DNA of 64,000 bases, taken from contig NZ_JAFMYW010000001.1 of assembly GCF_017353175.1 (NCBI RefSeq), positions 1-64,000 on the forward strand, read 5' to 3'. How positions within the stretch are numbered: the first letter of the stretch is position 1; each line of letters starts with the position of its first letter. The position numbers were made by a program, and so were the translations under genes. Of the stretch, positions 40,607-48,441 are shown one piece after another. Below the pieces are notes generated by a model, which searched no databases, was not told the origin of the DNA, and saw nothing but the letters and a program-made list of their open reading frames with translations. This stretch comes from Fibrella forsythiae (GTDB lineage Bacteria; Bacteroidota; Bacteroidia; Cytophagales; Spirosomataceae).

Positions 40607-41420
40607 CCAGTACAAGGAAATTGGCGCGTTCACGGATACCGAGTTGTGGGCTATCGCGTCGATGCCAACTGGTCCGATAACCTCTCATTCTCTTACCATA
40701 TCTAATAACGCAATGCAGACTACAAACAAAACGGTCGACGCCCTGGGCATCGGCAATCCTATTCTCGATTTCGGCAGGAACGACGTGCACTTTGCCTCCA
40801 ATTTCAAAAATGGCCGGGCCTTCACCATCCAGATCACCAACTCAGCGACAGCCAATGGCGGTGATAATGGGGTGCGTAAACTCGTTCTGTTTGCCGGTCT
40901 CGACCAGGCTATTGGGGCGGGCGCGGTGGCCGGTCTGCTCAAAGACGGTGCCTTTACCGACATCAACGCCGCCTCGGGCCTGACCGGCATTAGCCAGGAA
41001 GCCAAGTCGATTCTGGCCCTGCAAAAGTATTTGATGGCCCGGCCAACGGTGCTGAAGGCCATGCACCTTCAGTTCTCGGATCCCCTCCAGGCGGGTGCCT
41101 CGTTCCGGGTATCGTACGACGATCCATTCCAGGTGAAGCCTGACCGCAACCTGCGTGCGTCGACCAGCTACGACCAGAACACCAACAACACCAGCTACCT
41201 GCTGATCGATAAGATCGATGAGATTTTAGATGGTGACACGGCGCTGTACTACCAGCTGAATCCGGGTATCACGGTGACCATCACCTTCTACTTTGGTGGT
41301 AGCACGTCGCTGAAAAAACTGCTCACGACACTGAAGGCAACGGCTGAAGCCGAAATCGCCACGGTGGGTCAGGCAACGATCGACCGCATGGACGTCATTG
41401 CGGCGTCTCAATCGCGCTAA
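40599..41420 (+). CDS. Putative major capsid protein
   Basis: A 273-residue, strongly beta-rich protein with no membrane segment and no cysteine. Two beta-rich parts (about 25-100 and 150-245) are joined by a helical stretch (AIGAGAVAGLLKDGAFTD, SILALQKYLMARPTVLKAM), which would suit a double jelly-roll such as the 269-residue PM2 P2 capsid protein, or another viral beta fold. The last 35 residues form an amphipathic helix. It is followed at once by its own terminator, and it lies between the packaging operon and the membrane-protein block. No sequence match to a known capsid is claimed. Confidence 0.55.
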   Translation: MNDQYKEIGAFTDTELWAIASMPTGPITSHSLTISNNAMQTTNKTVDALGIGNPILDFGRNDVHFASNFKNGRAFTIQITNSATANGGDNGVRKLVLFAGLDQAIGAGAVAGLLKDGAFTDINAASGLTGISQEAKSILALQKYLMARPTVLKAMHLQFSDPLQAGASFRVSYDDPFQVKPDRNLRASTSYDQNTNNTSYLLIDKIDEILDGDTALYYQLNPGITVTITFYFGGSTSLKKLLTTLKATAEAEIATVGQATIDRMDVIAASQSR

Positions 41421-41448
41421 GAGTTTAATCGATAGGTAGTTTGATGAC

Positions 41449-41482
41449 TGCGGCCTGACCCCTGGTCAGGCCGCACATTTTT
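41449..41482 (+). terminator. Terminator directly after the capsid gene
   Basis: Stem TGCGGCCTGACC with complement, three-base loop, then T-run ending one base before the next ATG. It would give the capsid gene a higher transcript level than downstream genes. Confidence 0.8.
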
Positions 41483-41815
41483 ATGGACTACGCCCCTGGC
41501 CTAACGGCAGTACGATTTTCTGATGCACCACACCTGGAAGCGCAAACAGACCCCGCAACCGGTGTCTGTACGGTCGGAATGGCTCTGTGGTTAGCGACAA
41601 GTGACAAGGAGCGCTATTTCATGCTGTTGCATGAGGCCGCCCACCTGGAGCTGAAAACCCGTGACGAACTGATTTGCGATTCACACGCACTCAGTGTCTA
41701 CCGTCGTCGGTTTCCCCGCGATCTGATGCCCACCTATACCCTGCTGCTGAAGGTGCTCGACCCGGCCGATCCGGTTCACGCCGCCCGGCTCCAGCGCTTT
41801 CGCAATCAATTCTAG
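41483..41815 (+). CDS. Zinc metallopeptidase-like protein
   Basis: A 110-residue protein with HEAAH (His50, Glu51, His54) and a downstream DELICDSHA that gives the third ligand and the D/E-x-x-x-D pattern of gluzincins (compare ImmA- or M48-type enzymes). It is shorter than most such peptidases. The ATG touches the T-run of the capsid terminator, so it depends on read-through. A role in virion maturation or in clearing the repressor is possible. Confidence 0.6.
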   Translation: MDYAPGLTAVRFSDAPHLEAQTDPATGVCTVGMALWLATSDKERYFMLLHEAAHLELKTRDELICDSHALSVYRRRFPRDLMPTYTLLLKVLDPADPVHAARLQRFRNQF

Positions 41816-41816
41816 T

Positions 41817-42221
41817 ATGCTCCCATTAACCTACACGCTGCCAGCCTTTCTGAATCAGCTCAACACCACGACGAAGGTTGGTGATAAGGTGATTTTTACA
41901 GATTTCACCAAAGGCACCCCCCAATACACGGAAGTGACTGGCGGGGTTAAGAAGAAAGTTTCTTTTCAGGAGATTCTAAACTACGGCACCCAAATCGGTG
42001 GCCTGGCGGTGAACCTGATCAACGCGTTGAAGTCGCCGGGCACTGCTGCGGCCGCGTCATCTTCGTCCGGATTGTCATCGGCTGAGCTTATGGCGGCCAA
42101 TGATCTGAAGGCTCAGGCAGATATCGATACGAAAGCGAAACAGCGTCAGTACCTGATCTTCGGGGGTATCGCGCTGCTGGTGATCATTGCCGCAACAATC
42201 ATTTTCAAATCAAAAAAATAA
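41817..42221 (+). CDS. Virion membrane protein candidate, C-terminal TM
   Basis: A 134-residue protein with a beta-type N-terminal half, an Ala/Ser-rich linker (TAAAASSSSGLSSAEL) and a C-terminal membrane segment (YLIFGGIALLVIIAATIIF) ending in KSKK. It starts the block of small anchored proteins that follows the capsid gene. Confidence 0.6.
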   Translation: MLPLTYTLPAFLNQLNTTTKVGDKVIFTDFTKGTPQYTEVTGGVKKKVSFQEILNYGTQIGGLAVNLINALKSPGTAAAASSSSGLSSAELMAANDLKAQADIDTKAKQRQYLIFGGIALLVIIAATIIFKSKK

Positions 42222-42228
42222 GTACCTG

Positions 42229-42813
42229 ATGAAATCACAATCAGCAATTTACGCCAACGCGCTGGCTGCCGCTTCCGGAGGCAACTTACTGTACGTGGAT
42301 GGTGGCTCTAAAAACGGCTACTCGCACGGTCAACAGGTTGGCTGGCACGGTCCTGATTACGGTATTTTTGCGTACATCAAGGACGGTAATCTGTTGCTTG
42401 CTGGCCGGGGCAAAGCCTCCAGTGAGCAATTGTCGATCCTGTCGCACGACTGGGTTAGCCGTACCGAATTTGCCAGCAAGGTTCCCAATTATCGCAGCAT
42501 CTTCTCAGACAGTGCGATGCAGTTTGACCTGGGCAATGCCGATTCGATGGGCTTCAAGATCACGCTGACTTACCCGGCTGTTGCTCAACCCAATTCAGAC
42601 CCCTACGTTGCTCCTTCAGGTGGCGGCTCAGGTTCGGGCAGTGGGTCAGGCTCAGGCGGTGGCTCAGGCTCAGGTGGCGGATCTGGTTCTGGCTCGGGTT
42701 CAGGTAGCGCGACCAGTTTTTTCACGACCTATAAAACTCCCCTGATCTGGGGCGGCTCGATTCTGGCCGTGGCGGTGCTGGCTGTAGTGGCCTACTTCGC
42801 CCTGAAGCGCTAG
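42229..42813 (+). CDS. Anchored spike-like protein with Gly/Ser linker
   Basis: A 194-residue protein: a folded N-terminal domain (1-125), a pure Gly/Ser linker (about 131-162, repeats of GSGSG and GGGSG), and a C-terminal membrane segment (IWGGSILAVAVLAVVAYFAL). A glycine-rich linker between a head domain and a membrane anchor is known from pIII of filamentous phages. Here it may carry a receptor-binding or entry domain on a flexible stalk from the virion membrane. Confidence 0.6.
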   Translation: MKSQSAIYANALAAASGGNLLYVDGGSKNGYSHGQQVGWHGPDYGIFAYIKDGNLLLAGRGKASSEQLSILSHDWVSRTEFASKVPNYRSIFSDSAMQFDLGNADSMGFKITLTYPAVAQPNSDPYVAPSGGGSGSGSGSGSGGGSGSGGGSGSGSGSGSATSFFTTYKTPLIWGGSILAVAVLAVVAYFALKR

Positions 42814-42817
42814 GATC

Positions 42818-43264
42818 ATGAAGACTTCCACGCGGTGGGTTATGGTGGGCCTTGCCGTGGTGGTCCTGGGTCTGGTGGCGGCAGTAGCTTCGGCTACTGC
42901 CCGCCGCCGATCGGGTGACACCACCGCGCCTGGCACCGGTACGGGTTCGACCGGCACCACTAGTGGTACGACAACCACAACCCAAACGGAACCCTGCTTG
43001 CAGGTCTCGGGCCGAACGGTACAGGCTGGCGAAAAGCTATACAGCATCCAGTATACACCGCTCGTCATGGCTCCAGACTCAAAAGCGCCAATCGCACTAC
43101 AACGCCTTCAGGATGAACTAGTCGGCACCTTCACGGGGAAATACAAGTTTAATCCGGCCTACTTCGCGTCAGGCAACTGCTTCATCGAAGTAATGCCCAC
43201 TGAAGGGAATAAAGCACTCTGGGTGCATCCAAAGCACGTCTACCTGAAACTACTAACCGCCTAA
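42818..43264 (+). CDS. Anchored protein, N-terminal TM and Gly/Thr linker
   Basis: A 148-residue protein: membrane segment at 8-27 (VMVGLAVVVLGLVAAVASAT), a Gly/Thr-rich linker (TGTGSTGTTSGTTTTTQ) and a C-terminal globular domain with two cysteines (Cys60, Cys119). It is the mirror-image layout of the previous protein. Function not known. Confidence 0.55.
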   Translation: MKTSTRWVMVGLAVVVLGLVAAVASATARRRSGDTTAPGTGTGSTGTTSGTTTTTQTEPCLQVSGRTVQAGEKLYSIQYTPLVMAPDSKAPIALQRLQDELVGTFTGKYKFNPAYFASGNCFIEVMPTEGNKALWVHPKHVYLKLLTA

Positions 43265-43267
43265 ACC

Positions 43268-43411
43268 ATGACACCATTACCGGTGAAATACTTGCTAGTC
43301 GGATTAGCCGTGACGGCAATAGCCTGTTGGCTTACGTGGAATTGGGGAGCGAAATCGGGTGAGCGCGCAGGACAGAATTATTGTACTGATAACCTGTGGA
43401 ACAATGCCTAA
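43268..43411 (+). CDS. Small one-pass membrane protein
   Basis: A 47-residue protein with segment LLVGLAVTAIACWLTWNW. Its end overlaps the next start. Confidence 0.55.
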   Translation: MTPLPVKYLLVGLAVTAIACWLTWNWGAKSGERAGQNYCTDNLWNNA

Positions 43412-43841
43412 AGACCTATGGAAGTGGATAGTAGGCGTCGTTGGGCTGTTAGTAGCTATGTACTGGCTGGCCTACGCCTCGAAAAAAAGTCAGGTCCAAA
43501 ATTCGTCACGCTGTGCCGATCGGCTCGATCTGCCAAACAAGGGTGCGACGATGGGTGCGTTTACGCCGCTCCAGGCGGCGAATCTGGCCAAAGAATGCAA
43601 TGATGTGTTTGATGCCTGGATCAGCACAGGGTATGGTCAGGATGTGATGGTCGACAAGCTAATGGCACTCACCAACGACCAGCTGTTTGCCACAATGAGT
43701 GTGTATGACAGTACGTACAAACCTGGCCTGATCGCTGAAATTGAGGATGACTATACGTATATGATTCCTCAGTACATCACCAGTGGCAAAGCAAGTGATT
43801 TAGTGAAACGCCTTAAAGCCCTGCAATCGGGCGTCAAATAA
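43404..43841 (+). CDS. Anchored protein, N-terminal TM
   Basis: A 145-residue protein, ATG 43404. Membrane segment WIVGVVGLLVAMYWLAYA (8-25), then a helical soluble domain with two cysteines (TPLQAANLAKECNDVFDAWI). It starts inside the previous gene, so the pair is translated together. Likely a virion membrane component. Confidence 0.55.
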   Translation: MPKDLWKWIVGVVGLLVAMYWLAYASKKSQVQNSSRCADRLDLPNKGATMGAFTPLQAANLAKECNDVFDAWISTGYGQDVMVDKLMALTNDQLFATMSVYDSTYKPGLIAEIEDDYTYMIPQYITSGKASDLVKRLKALQSGVK

Positions 43842-43842
43842 A

Positions 43843-43992
43843 ATGCTCTCAAACCTCTTATCCGGCGATTCGGTGAACGTGAACGTAAACGTAGAGATCG
43901 ACACCACGTCGACCATCAACATAGCAGCGGGTATCGCTGTGGCGGGTATTCTGATCGTGGTGTTTCAACGCTTTCTGACCAAGTACTGGTAA
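43843..43992 (+). CDS. Small one-pass membrane protein
   Basis: A 49-residue protein with a beta-like N-terminus (SVNVNVNVEIDTTSTI) and membrane segment IAAGIAVAGILIVVF. Gaps of one base to both neighbours support an operon. Confidence 0.6.
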   Translation: MLSNLLSGDSVNVNVNVEIDTTSTINIAAGIAVAGILIVVFQRFLTKYW

Positions 43993-43993
43993 G

Positions 43994-44497
43994 ATGAAAC
44001 TACCGTATCAAGACCGGATCGGGCCGCAACTGCTGGCCGCGATCATCGACCTGAGCCAATGGCTGGGTATTCGCCCGGCCTGGCTGCTGATCATCATGTT
44101 CAAGGAATCGGGCCTCAATCCCAAAGCCGTGAACAAATACTCCGGCGCGTCAGGTTTGATCCAGTTCATGCCGGGCACGGCAAAGGGGCTGGGTACGTCG
44201 GTGGAACACATCCGCACCCTGACTGGCCTCCAGCAAATGGAATGGGTTCGCAAGTACTTCACTCCCTACCGGGGCCGTATGCACTCTCTCTGGGATACCT
44301 ATTTCGCTGTCTTCTACCCGGCTGCGATCGGTAAACCGGCTGAACACGTGCTGTTTGCTGCTGGCACAAAGGCTTACAAATGGAACGCCGGAATGGATAT
44401 GAACAAGAACGGTAAAGTGACGGTGAGCGACGTAAAAGTGTGGCTCATGCGCTATCTCCCGGATGAGTACGATCCATGCGACTGTGATTGTCACTAA
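43994..44497 (+). CDS. Lytic transglycosylase 1 with dockerin-type calcium loop
   Basis: A 167-residue SLT-type enzyme that would cleave peptidoglycan glycan strands. The catalytic Glu is Glu38 (FKESGLNP), followed by the SLT signature ASGLIQFMPGTAKGLG (52-67). The C-terminal part has DMNKNGKVTVSD (135-146), an EF-hand/dockerin-like calcium loop, and ends in Cys/His residues (CDCDCH). There is no signal or membrane segment. It is a paralogue of the enzyme at 44675 and probably acts in entry as a virion enzyme. Confidence 0.82.
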   Translation: MKLPYQDRIGPQLLAAIIDLSQWLGIRPAWLLIIMFKESGLNPKAVNKYSGASGLIQFMPGTAKGLGTSVEHIRTLTGLQQMEWVRKYFTPYRGRMHSLWDTYFAVFYPAAIGKPAEHVLFAAGTKAYKWNAGMDMNKNGKVTVSDVKVWLMRYLPDEYDPCDCDCH

Positions 44498-44502
44498 CTG
44501 TT

Positions 44503-44649
44503 ATGCTGACGAAAGAAAACCTGACAACCGGCTTCGTAGCGGGCGTAGTGGCCGCTCTGACGCTGCTACTGGTCTCCTGGGCCGTGATGACCATCCGGTA
44601 TCGCCTGAGCCAATCCACTAAACAGCCGTGTGGCTGTGGTGGCCATTAA
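44503..44649 (+). CDS. Small one-pass membrane protein, Cys/His tail
   Basis: A 48-residue protein with segment FVAGVVAALTLLLVSWAVM and a C-terminal CGCGGH. The tail echoes the Cys/His end of the transglycosylase before it, so the two may bind a metal together. Confidence 0.55.
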   Translation: MLTKENLTTGFVAGVVAALTLLLVSWAVMTIRYRLSQSTKQPCGCGGH

Positions 44650-44674
44650 CTGACTTGTAAACCTACTCCGTGCC

Positions 44675-45385
44675 ATGTTGCTGGAAAGCCAGATCCCCGC
44701 CGCCGAACGCACCGCCTTCGTGTCAAAAATGAAGACCGTGGCCACGGCGTTGGCAATCGATCCTGACTGGCTCATGGCTACGATGTGGGTGGAGAGTCGA
44801 CTGAAGCCCACGGCGAAAAATCCCGGCTCCAGTGCCTCGGGGCTGATTCAGTTCATGGCCAGTACTGCCCTGAAGCTGGGCACGACCACCGGCGCCCTCC
44901 GGAGCATGTCCCGGGTGCAGCAACTAGATTATGTGCTGAAGTACCTGAAGCCATACCGGGGGCGTATGACATCGGCCTTCGATGTGTACATAGCGGTGCA
45001 TTACCCGGCTCAGCTGGGTAAGCCTCTGTCGGAAGTCTGGTACTCGAAAACCGGGTCGACGGCCGCTTCACGCCAGGCCTATGCCGGCAACAGCCAGATC
45101 GATACCACGTACGGTAACGGGGATGGGACGGTGAGTGGCCTGGACGTACAGGCGTTCTACTACGCGCAGCTGAAGGGAGTGCTCAGCGCCCCAACCACGC
45201 AACCGGCTACACCGGAAACAAAGGTCATCCCGGAAGCGCCACTGGTAGGGCCGATCGATTTCGATCCCATCCCGTACGGCCAACCTGGTGTGCCCTGGCT
45301 GCCCCTTAGTCTGCTGGCCGCTGGCCTGGTCATCCTGGTCATTCTGCTCAAAAAACCATCCCTACTACTTCCCATTCCAGCTTAA
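44675..45385 (+). CDS. Lytic transglycosylase 2, membrane-anchored
   Basis: A 236-residue paralogue of transglycosylase 1. The catalytic Glu is Glu40 (MWVESRLKP), then SASGLIQFMASTALKLG. A dockerin-like loop GNGDGTVSGLDV lies near residue 150. A Pro-rich stretch and a C-terminal membrane segment (LPLSLLAAGLVILVILL, about 210-228) follow. Anchoring of a wall-degrading enzyme fits a virion with an internal membrane. Confidence 0.82.
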   Translation: MLLESQIPAAERTAFVSKMKTVATALAIDPDWLMATMWVESRLKPTAKNPGSSASGLIQFMASTALKLGTTTGALRSMSRVQQLDYVLKYLKPYRGRMTSAFDVYIAVHYPAQLGKPLSEVWYSKTGSTAASRQAYAGNSQIDTTYGNGDGTVSGLDVQAFYYAQLKGVLSAPTTQPATPETKVIPEAPLVGPIDFDPIPYGQPGVPWLPLSLLAAGLVILVILLKKPSLLLPIPA

Positions 45386-45386
45386 T

Positions 45387-46448
45387 ATGAACGAGCAAAA
45401 TTTCACCTTACAGAACTACACGACAGGCCAGTTTCACCAGATCCGGGGTATTTCGCCGGAGGGGTCACCAGTGGCCTTAACCCAGAAACCATATGGTATG
45501 GGTCTATACCATAAAACGCTGTCTGAAGCGATGGCCTTTGCCACGTCCGGGGATACGGTTATTCTGTTGCGTAATGTGACTGAGTATATCACGCTGAAAA
45601 ACGGGGTGAACATAAACGGCAACGGGTATAGCATTACCTCGGCCGCTAACGCCCCTCTGATGACCGATGGGGGCAACCAGGTGATCTGTGAAGTGTTCAA
45701 CTTCGAGCGGCTTCAGAACCTATACAACGGTGGTATATCGGAGTGGAACGGCCTGATCATGGTTACCGGTGGGGGCAGTGATATCACTGTCCAGGGCAAG
45801 ACGCTTTTCACGCCACCCGGAAACGGCTTTACCTGGAACGGCAAAGCGGCGATTTGCAATGGTATTAATGCCACGCTCCGGCTCCGGTTTAAAAATATTG
45901 TGGCCAACGCCGTTGAAGTGGGGGGCACGGGTGCCCGGATCTTCATCGAAGATGGGTCGTATAGCAGCCCCAATGCCACATCATACGCCTACCGGGTGAC
46001 AACGGGAGAAAAGGGGTCGGTCATCTTCAACAACATGGCCATTACCGTTAAAAACCAGTTGACCTACGATCTGGACTGCCTAGCAACGTATAACCGGTGC
46101 CGGATCAAGTCGGAACGTAATGGGCTGAATGACCGCGCCCGGTCGCGTTACACCTTCATCGACTGCCAGTTTGTGGGTCAGACAAAAGCCACCTGGCAGG
46201 CGGAAACGGATTCGATACACACGATGTCCGCTACGGGTATCCTGGAACTGCTGGGCACGAACACCTTCATTGCGAAAGGGGCAGCGGCGGCCTGGCTGAC
46301 GCCAGCGGCTGGATCGGCTGTCTCGATCAATGGCAAACTGATCAGCAACAAGCCCTCACCGGCCAGCAACTTCGCCCCAACGGTTGGTACGGCGGCGAAT
46401 GGATCGATCCTGATCGATGCGGCGGCTGACCTGAAGTTTCTGCAATAA
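45387..46448 (+). CDS. Beta-helix protein, spike candidate
   Basis: A 353-residue protein. After a small N-terminal domain, TLSEAMAFATSGDTVILLRN begins a pectate-lyase-like right-handed beta-helix (repeated short strands with Asn and Gly turns, about 40-340). There is no signal or membrane segment and no clear catalytic triad. It may be a vertex spike or receptor-binding protein. Note that the tailed prophage also has a beta-helix fibre (11436), but the sequences are not obviously alike. Confidence 0.65.
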   Translation: MNEQNFTLQNYTTGQFHQIRGISPEGSPVALTQKPYGMGLYHKTLSEAMAFATSGDTVILLRNVTEYITLKNGVNINGNGYSITSAANAPLMTDGGNQVICEVFNFERLQNLYNGGISEWNGLIMVTGGGSDITVQGKTLFTPPGNGFTWNGKAAICNGINATLRLRFKNIVANAVEVGGTGARIFIEDGSYSSPNATSYAYRVTTGEKGSVIFNNMAITVKNQLTYDLDCLATYNRCRIKSERNGLNDRARSRYTFIDCQFVGQTKATWQAETDSIHTMSATGILELLGTNTFIAKGAAAAWLTPAAGSAVSINGKLISNKPSPASNFAPTVGTAANGSILIDAAADLKFLQ

Positions 46449-46453
46449 CTGAG

Positions 46454-46726
46454 ATGGAACCGCTCAACGAGACACTAGCTGATCACGACACGATGAAAAC
46501 TACTGCCATGGCTGTAGTGGGTTGGATGTTGCACCTGTTAAGCTACGATCTAGCCGCTAAAGCGCTTACACTAATTGGCCTGATTCTGTACGTGATCTAC
46601 CTAGGCTACTCAATCTGGTGCAAGCGGCTCGAACTAAAACAACGTGAATTGAGCACCGTCACCCCATCGCTGGGAGCGGTGCTCGAGGACGAATCGGAAG
46701 ATCCAACGACAAGCGCAATTATATGA
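46454..46726 (+). CDS. Small membrane protein, holin-like
   Basis: A 90-residue protein with segments AMAVVGWMLHLLSYDLAAKA (weak) and LTLIGLILYVIYLGYSIWC, then a charged tail. It overlaps the next gene (ATATGA). It could be a holin, as the element needs one for its wall enzymes. Confidence 0.5.
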   Translation: MEPLNETLADHDTMKTTAMAVVGWMLHLLSYDLAAKALTLIGLILYVIYLGYSIWCKRLELKQRELSTVTPSLGAVLEDESEDPTTSAII

Positions 46727-46824
46727 AACCGAACTGGAAAACCATCATCCTGATACTGACCCTGCTACTGCTCACCACGGGCATCGCAGTCAACGTCCGG
46801 GAGCTGTTTTTTAAGAAAGACTAA
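46723..46824 (+). CDS. Very small one-pass membrane protein
   Basis: A 33-residue protein with segment IILILTLLLLTTGIAV, coupled to the gene before it. Small size but good context. Confidence 0.5.
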   Translation: MKPNWKTIILILTLLLLTTGIAVNVRELFFKKD

Positions 46825-46835
46825 TCACTACTACG

Positions 46836-47123
46836 ATGTCCACCCGCCGTAAACCTGTAGTAAAACGTAGACGCAACCAGCTCAAAAGCCTGGTTGCTCA
46901 GGTGGCCAACCACCTGTTTAAAAACCGTATGACAACGCTTGTTGGCCTGGGCGTCGGTCTGCCGGTCATCGTGGAAGGCTACGCTCAACGTGACTGGCAT
47001 GCCATCGGCAAGGGCTTCACCGAACTGGCCCTTGGCGTTTCCGGAGATGATCGATTCGGCTATAAAGGCAAATCATCGACCGAGGTAACTCCGATAGCAA
47101 ACGGGCAACCACCGTTCGAATGA
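46836..47123 (+). CDS. Small protein with basic start and hydrophobic middle
   Basis: A 95-residue protein: Arg/Lys-rich N-terminus (RRKPVVKRRRNQLKS), a weakly hydrophobic segment (MTTLVGLGVGLPVIVEGYA) and a polar tail. The basic part could face the genome inside the virion. Its stop overlaps the next start (ATGA). Confidence 0.5.
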   Translation: MSTRRKPVVKRRRNQLKSLVAQVANHLFKNRMTTLVGLGVGLPVIVEGYAQRDWHAIGKGFTELALGVSGDDRFGYKGKSSTEVTPIANGQPPFE

Positions 47124-47251
47124 AAGGGCTGCTAACTCCGAAAACCATAGCGCTGGTGCTGCTAGCACTGGCCCTGGCGGCTAGCCTCTGGTACGCCCTG
47201 GTTGAAAATCCCAAAGTAGCCAAGCTGGATACCACCTACACGTTCACCTAA
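47120..47251 (+). CDS. Very small one-pass membrane protein
   Basis: A 43-residue protein with segment IALVLLALALAASLWYAL and a short outside tail. Coupled by ATGA to the gene before it. Confidence 0.55.
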   Translation: MKGLLTPKTIALVLLALALAASLWYALVENPKVAKLDTTYTFT

Positions 47252-47254
47252 CTT

Positions 47255-47914
47255 ATGGCCAATGTAATCATACGACGCCGGATGACCGAGCAAGGGTTTT
47301 ACACCCCGCTCCAGGTCACGGCTAACCTGCAAGCAGTGGCCAGTATCCGGGCGCGGTTTGGGGCGTTCATCGACCAGGCCGCGCGGCTCACCAATGTACC
47401 TGAGCCAATTATTACGGCCTTCATCTATATCGAGTCGGCGGGTAATCCCAACGCCAACACGGGAGCCATTGGCCTGATGCAGATCGACCACATTACCGCG
47501 TCGGAAGGTATTTTTTTGGAGCACCGGAAAGGACGCCTGACGGCTGACGAAAAGACCGCTCTGTACCGGTTTATGGGGTCGCGCCTGGACTGCATTCTGA
47601 AGCAGAAAGGCCGGGGCCAAAAATTGCCCTGCAACAACCAAACGGGCGTTTCGGTCACGCGCAGCGAGCTGCTCAATCCCGAGTTCAACATCCTGGTTGG
47701 CGCTATCTACCTGGCCACGCTCATTCAGGAAGAGACGGTCGACGGCATCATGCGACTGGATAAGGTGATCGCCCGCTACAACCGCAAGTATGACTTTCGG
47801 CCGGTGGGCAAAAACGCCGATGAAGTGATTGCCGAGTCACCAGCGGTTACGGCCTTGTATATCAAAAAGTTTGTAGGTCCGCTGGGTCTACTGGAAACCA
47901 TCGTAACCGTATAA
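47255..47914 (+). CDS. Lytic transglycosylase 3
   Basis: A 219-residue SLT-family enzyme. Catalytic Glu60 in FIYIESAGNPNA, then GAIGLMQIDHI (70-80) and the late Asn motif in ARYNRKYDF, as in classical Slt/MltC-like folds. It differs from the other two transglycosylases and has no dockerin-like loop, so it was probably acquired separately. No signal or membrane segment. Three such enzymes in one element suggests both entry and exit functions. Confidence 0.82.
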   Translation: MANVIIRRRMTEQGFYTPLQVTANLQAVASIRARFGAFIDQAARLTNVPEPIITAFIYIESAGNPNANTGAIGLMQIDHITASEGIFLEHRKGRLTADEKTALYRFMGSRLDCILKQKGRGQKLPCNNQTGVSVTRSELLNPEFNILVGAIYLATLIQEETVDGIMRLDKVIARYNRKYDFRPVGKNADEVIAESPAVTALYIKKFVGPLGLLETIVTV

Positions 47915-47917
47915 ATC

Positions 47918-48439
47918 ATGTTTAAGAACGGTCAAATTATCGGTAAACTGGATTCGCCCTACCAATGTGGTGGCTCCATTTTTACGGCCCCTTCCCTTTG
48001 TATTGAGCATTATGAATACCGGGTGCGGAAGGTAGGTAAGTACCTGATATTGACCTGGACCACAGACCGTCCCGGCCAGCTGAAGGATAAAGGGGAAATG
48101 GTGCTCGATGCCGCGTTCCGGAAGAACAATCCAAACATCTATCCTGAATTCGCTCAATCGCAGCTCTTTCAAACGCTGGCCAGTGATGAAACGCTGAAAA
48201 GCCTGAATCTATACGGGCAGGAAATCCCGCTAAGTAGTGAATATACCCGCGATAATGAATCGATTCTTGTCGCCACGGACATTAACACGACCCCGTTAAC
48301 GCCTGGCAATCCCAACAATCCGACGGCTGGTGATGGTACTACCACAGGCTTGACCCTTGATCAGCTGTTACCCTACCTGGCTGGTGCCGTGGTGTTGATC
48401 GGTCTCACGCTGATTGTCGTCTTGGTCAAACGTCGCTAG
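47918..48439 (+). CDS. Tail-anchored virion protein candidate
   Basis: A 173-residue protein with a beta-rich N-terminal domain including two cysteines (CGGSIFTAPSLC), a Pro/Asn/Thr linker (TPLTPGNPNNPTAGDG) and a C-terminal membrane segment (LAGAVVLIGLTLIVVLV) ending KRR. Same plan as 41817 and 42229. Confidence 0.55.
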   Translation: MFKNGQIIGKLDSPYQCGGSIFTAPSLCIEHYEYRVRKVGKYLILTWTTDRPGQLKDKGEMVLDAAFRKNNPNIYPEFAQSQLFQTLASDETLKSLNLYGQEIPLSSEYTRDNESILVATDINTTPLTPGNPNNPTAGDGTTTGLTLDQLLPYLAGAVVLIGLTLIVVLVKRR

Positions 48440-48441
48440 TC

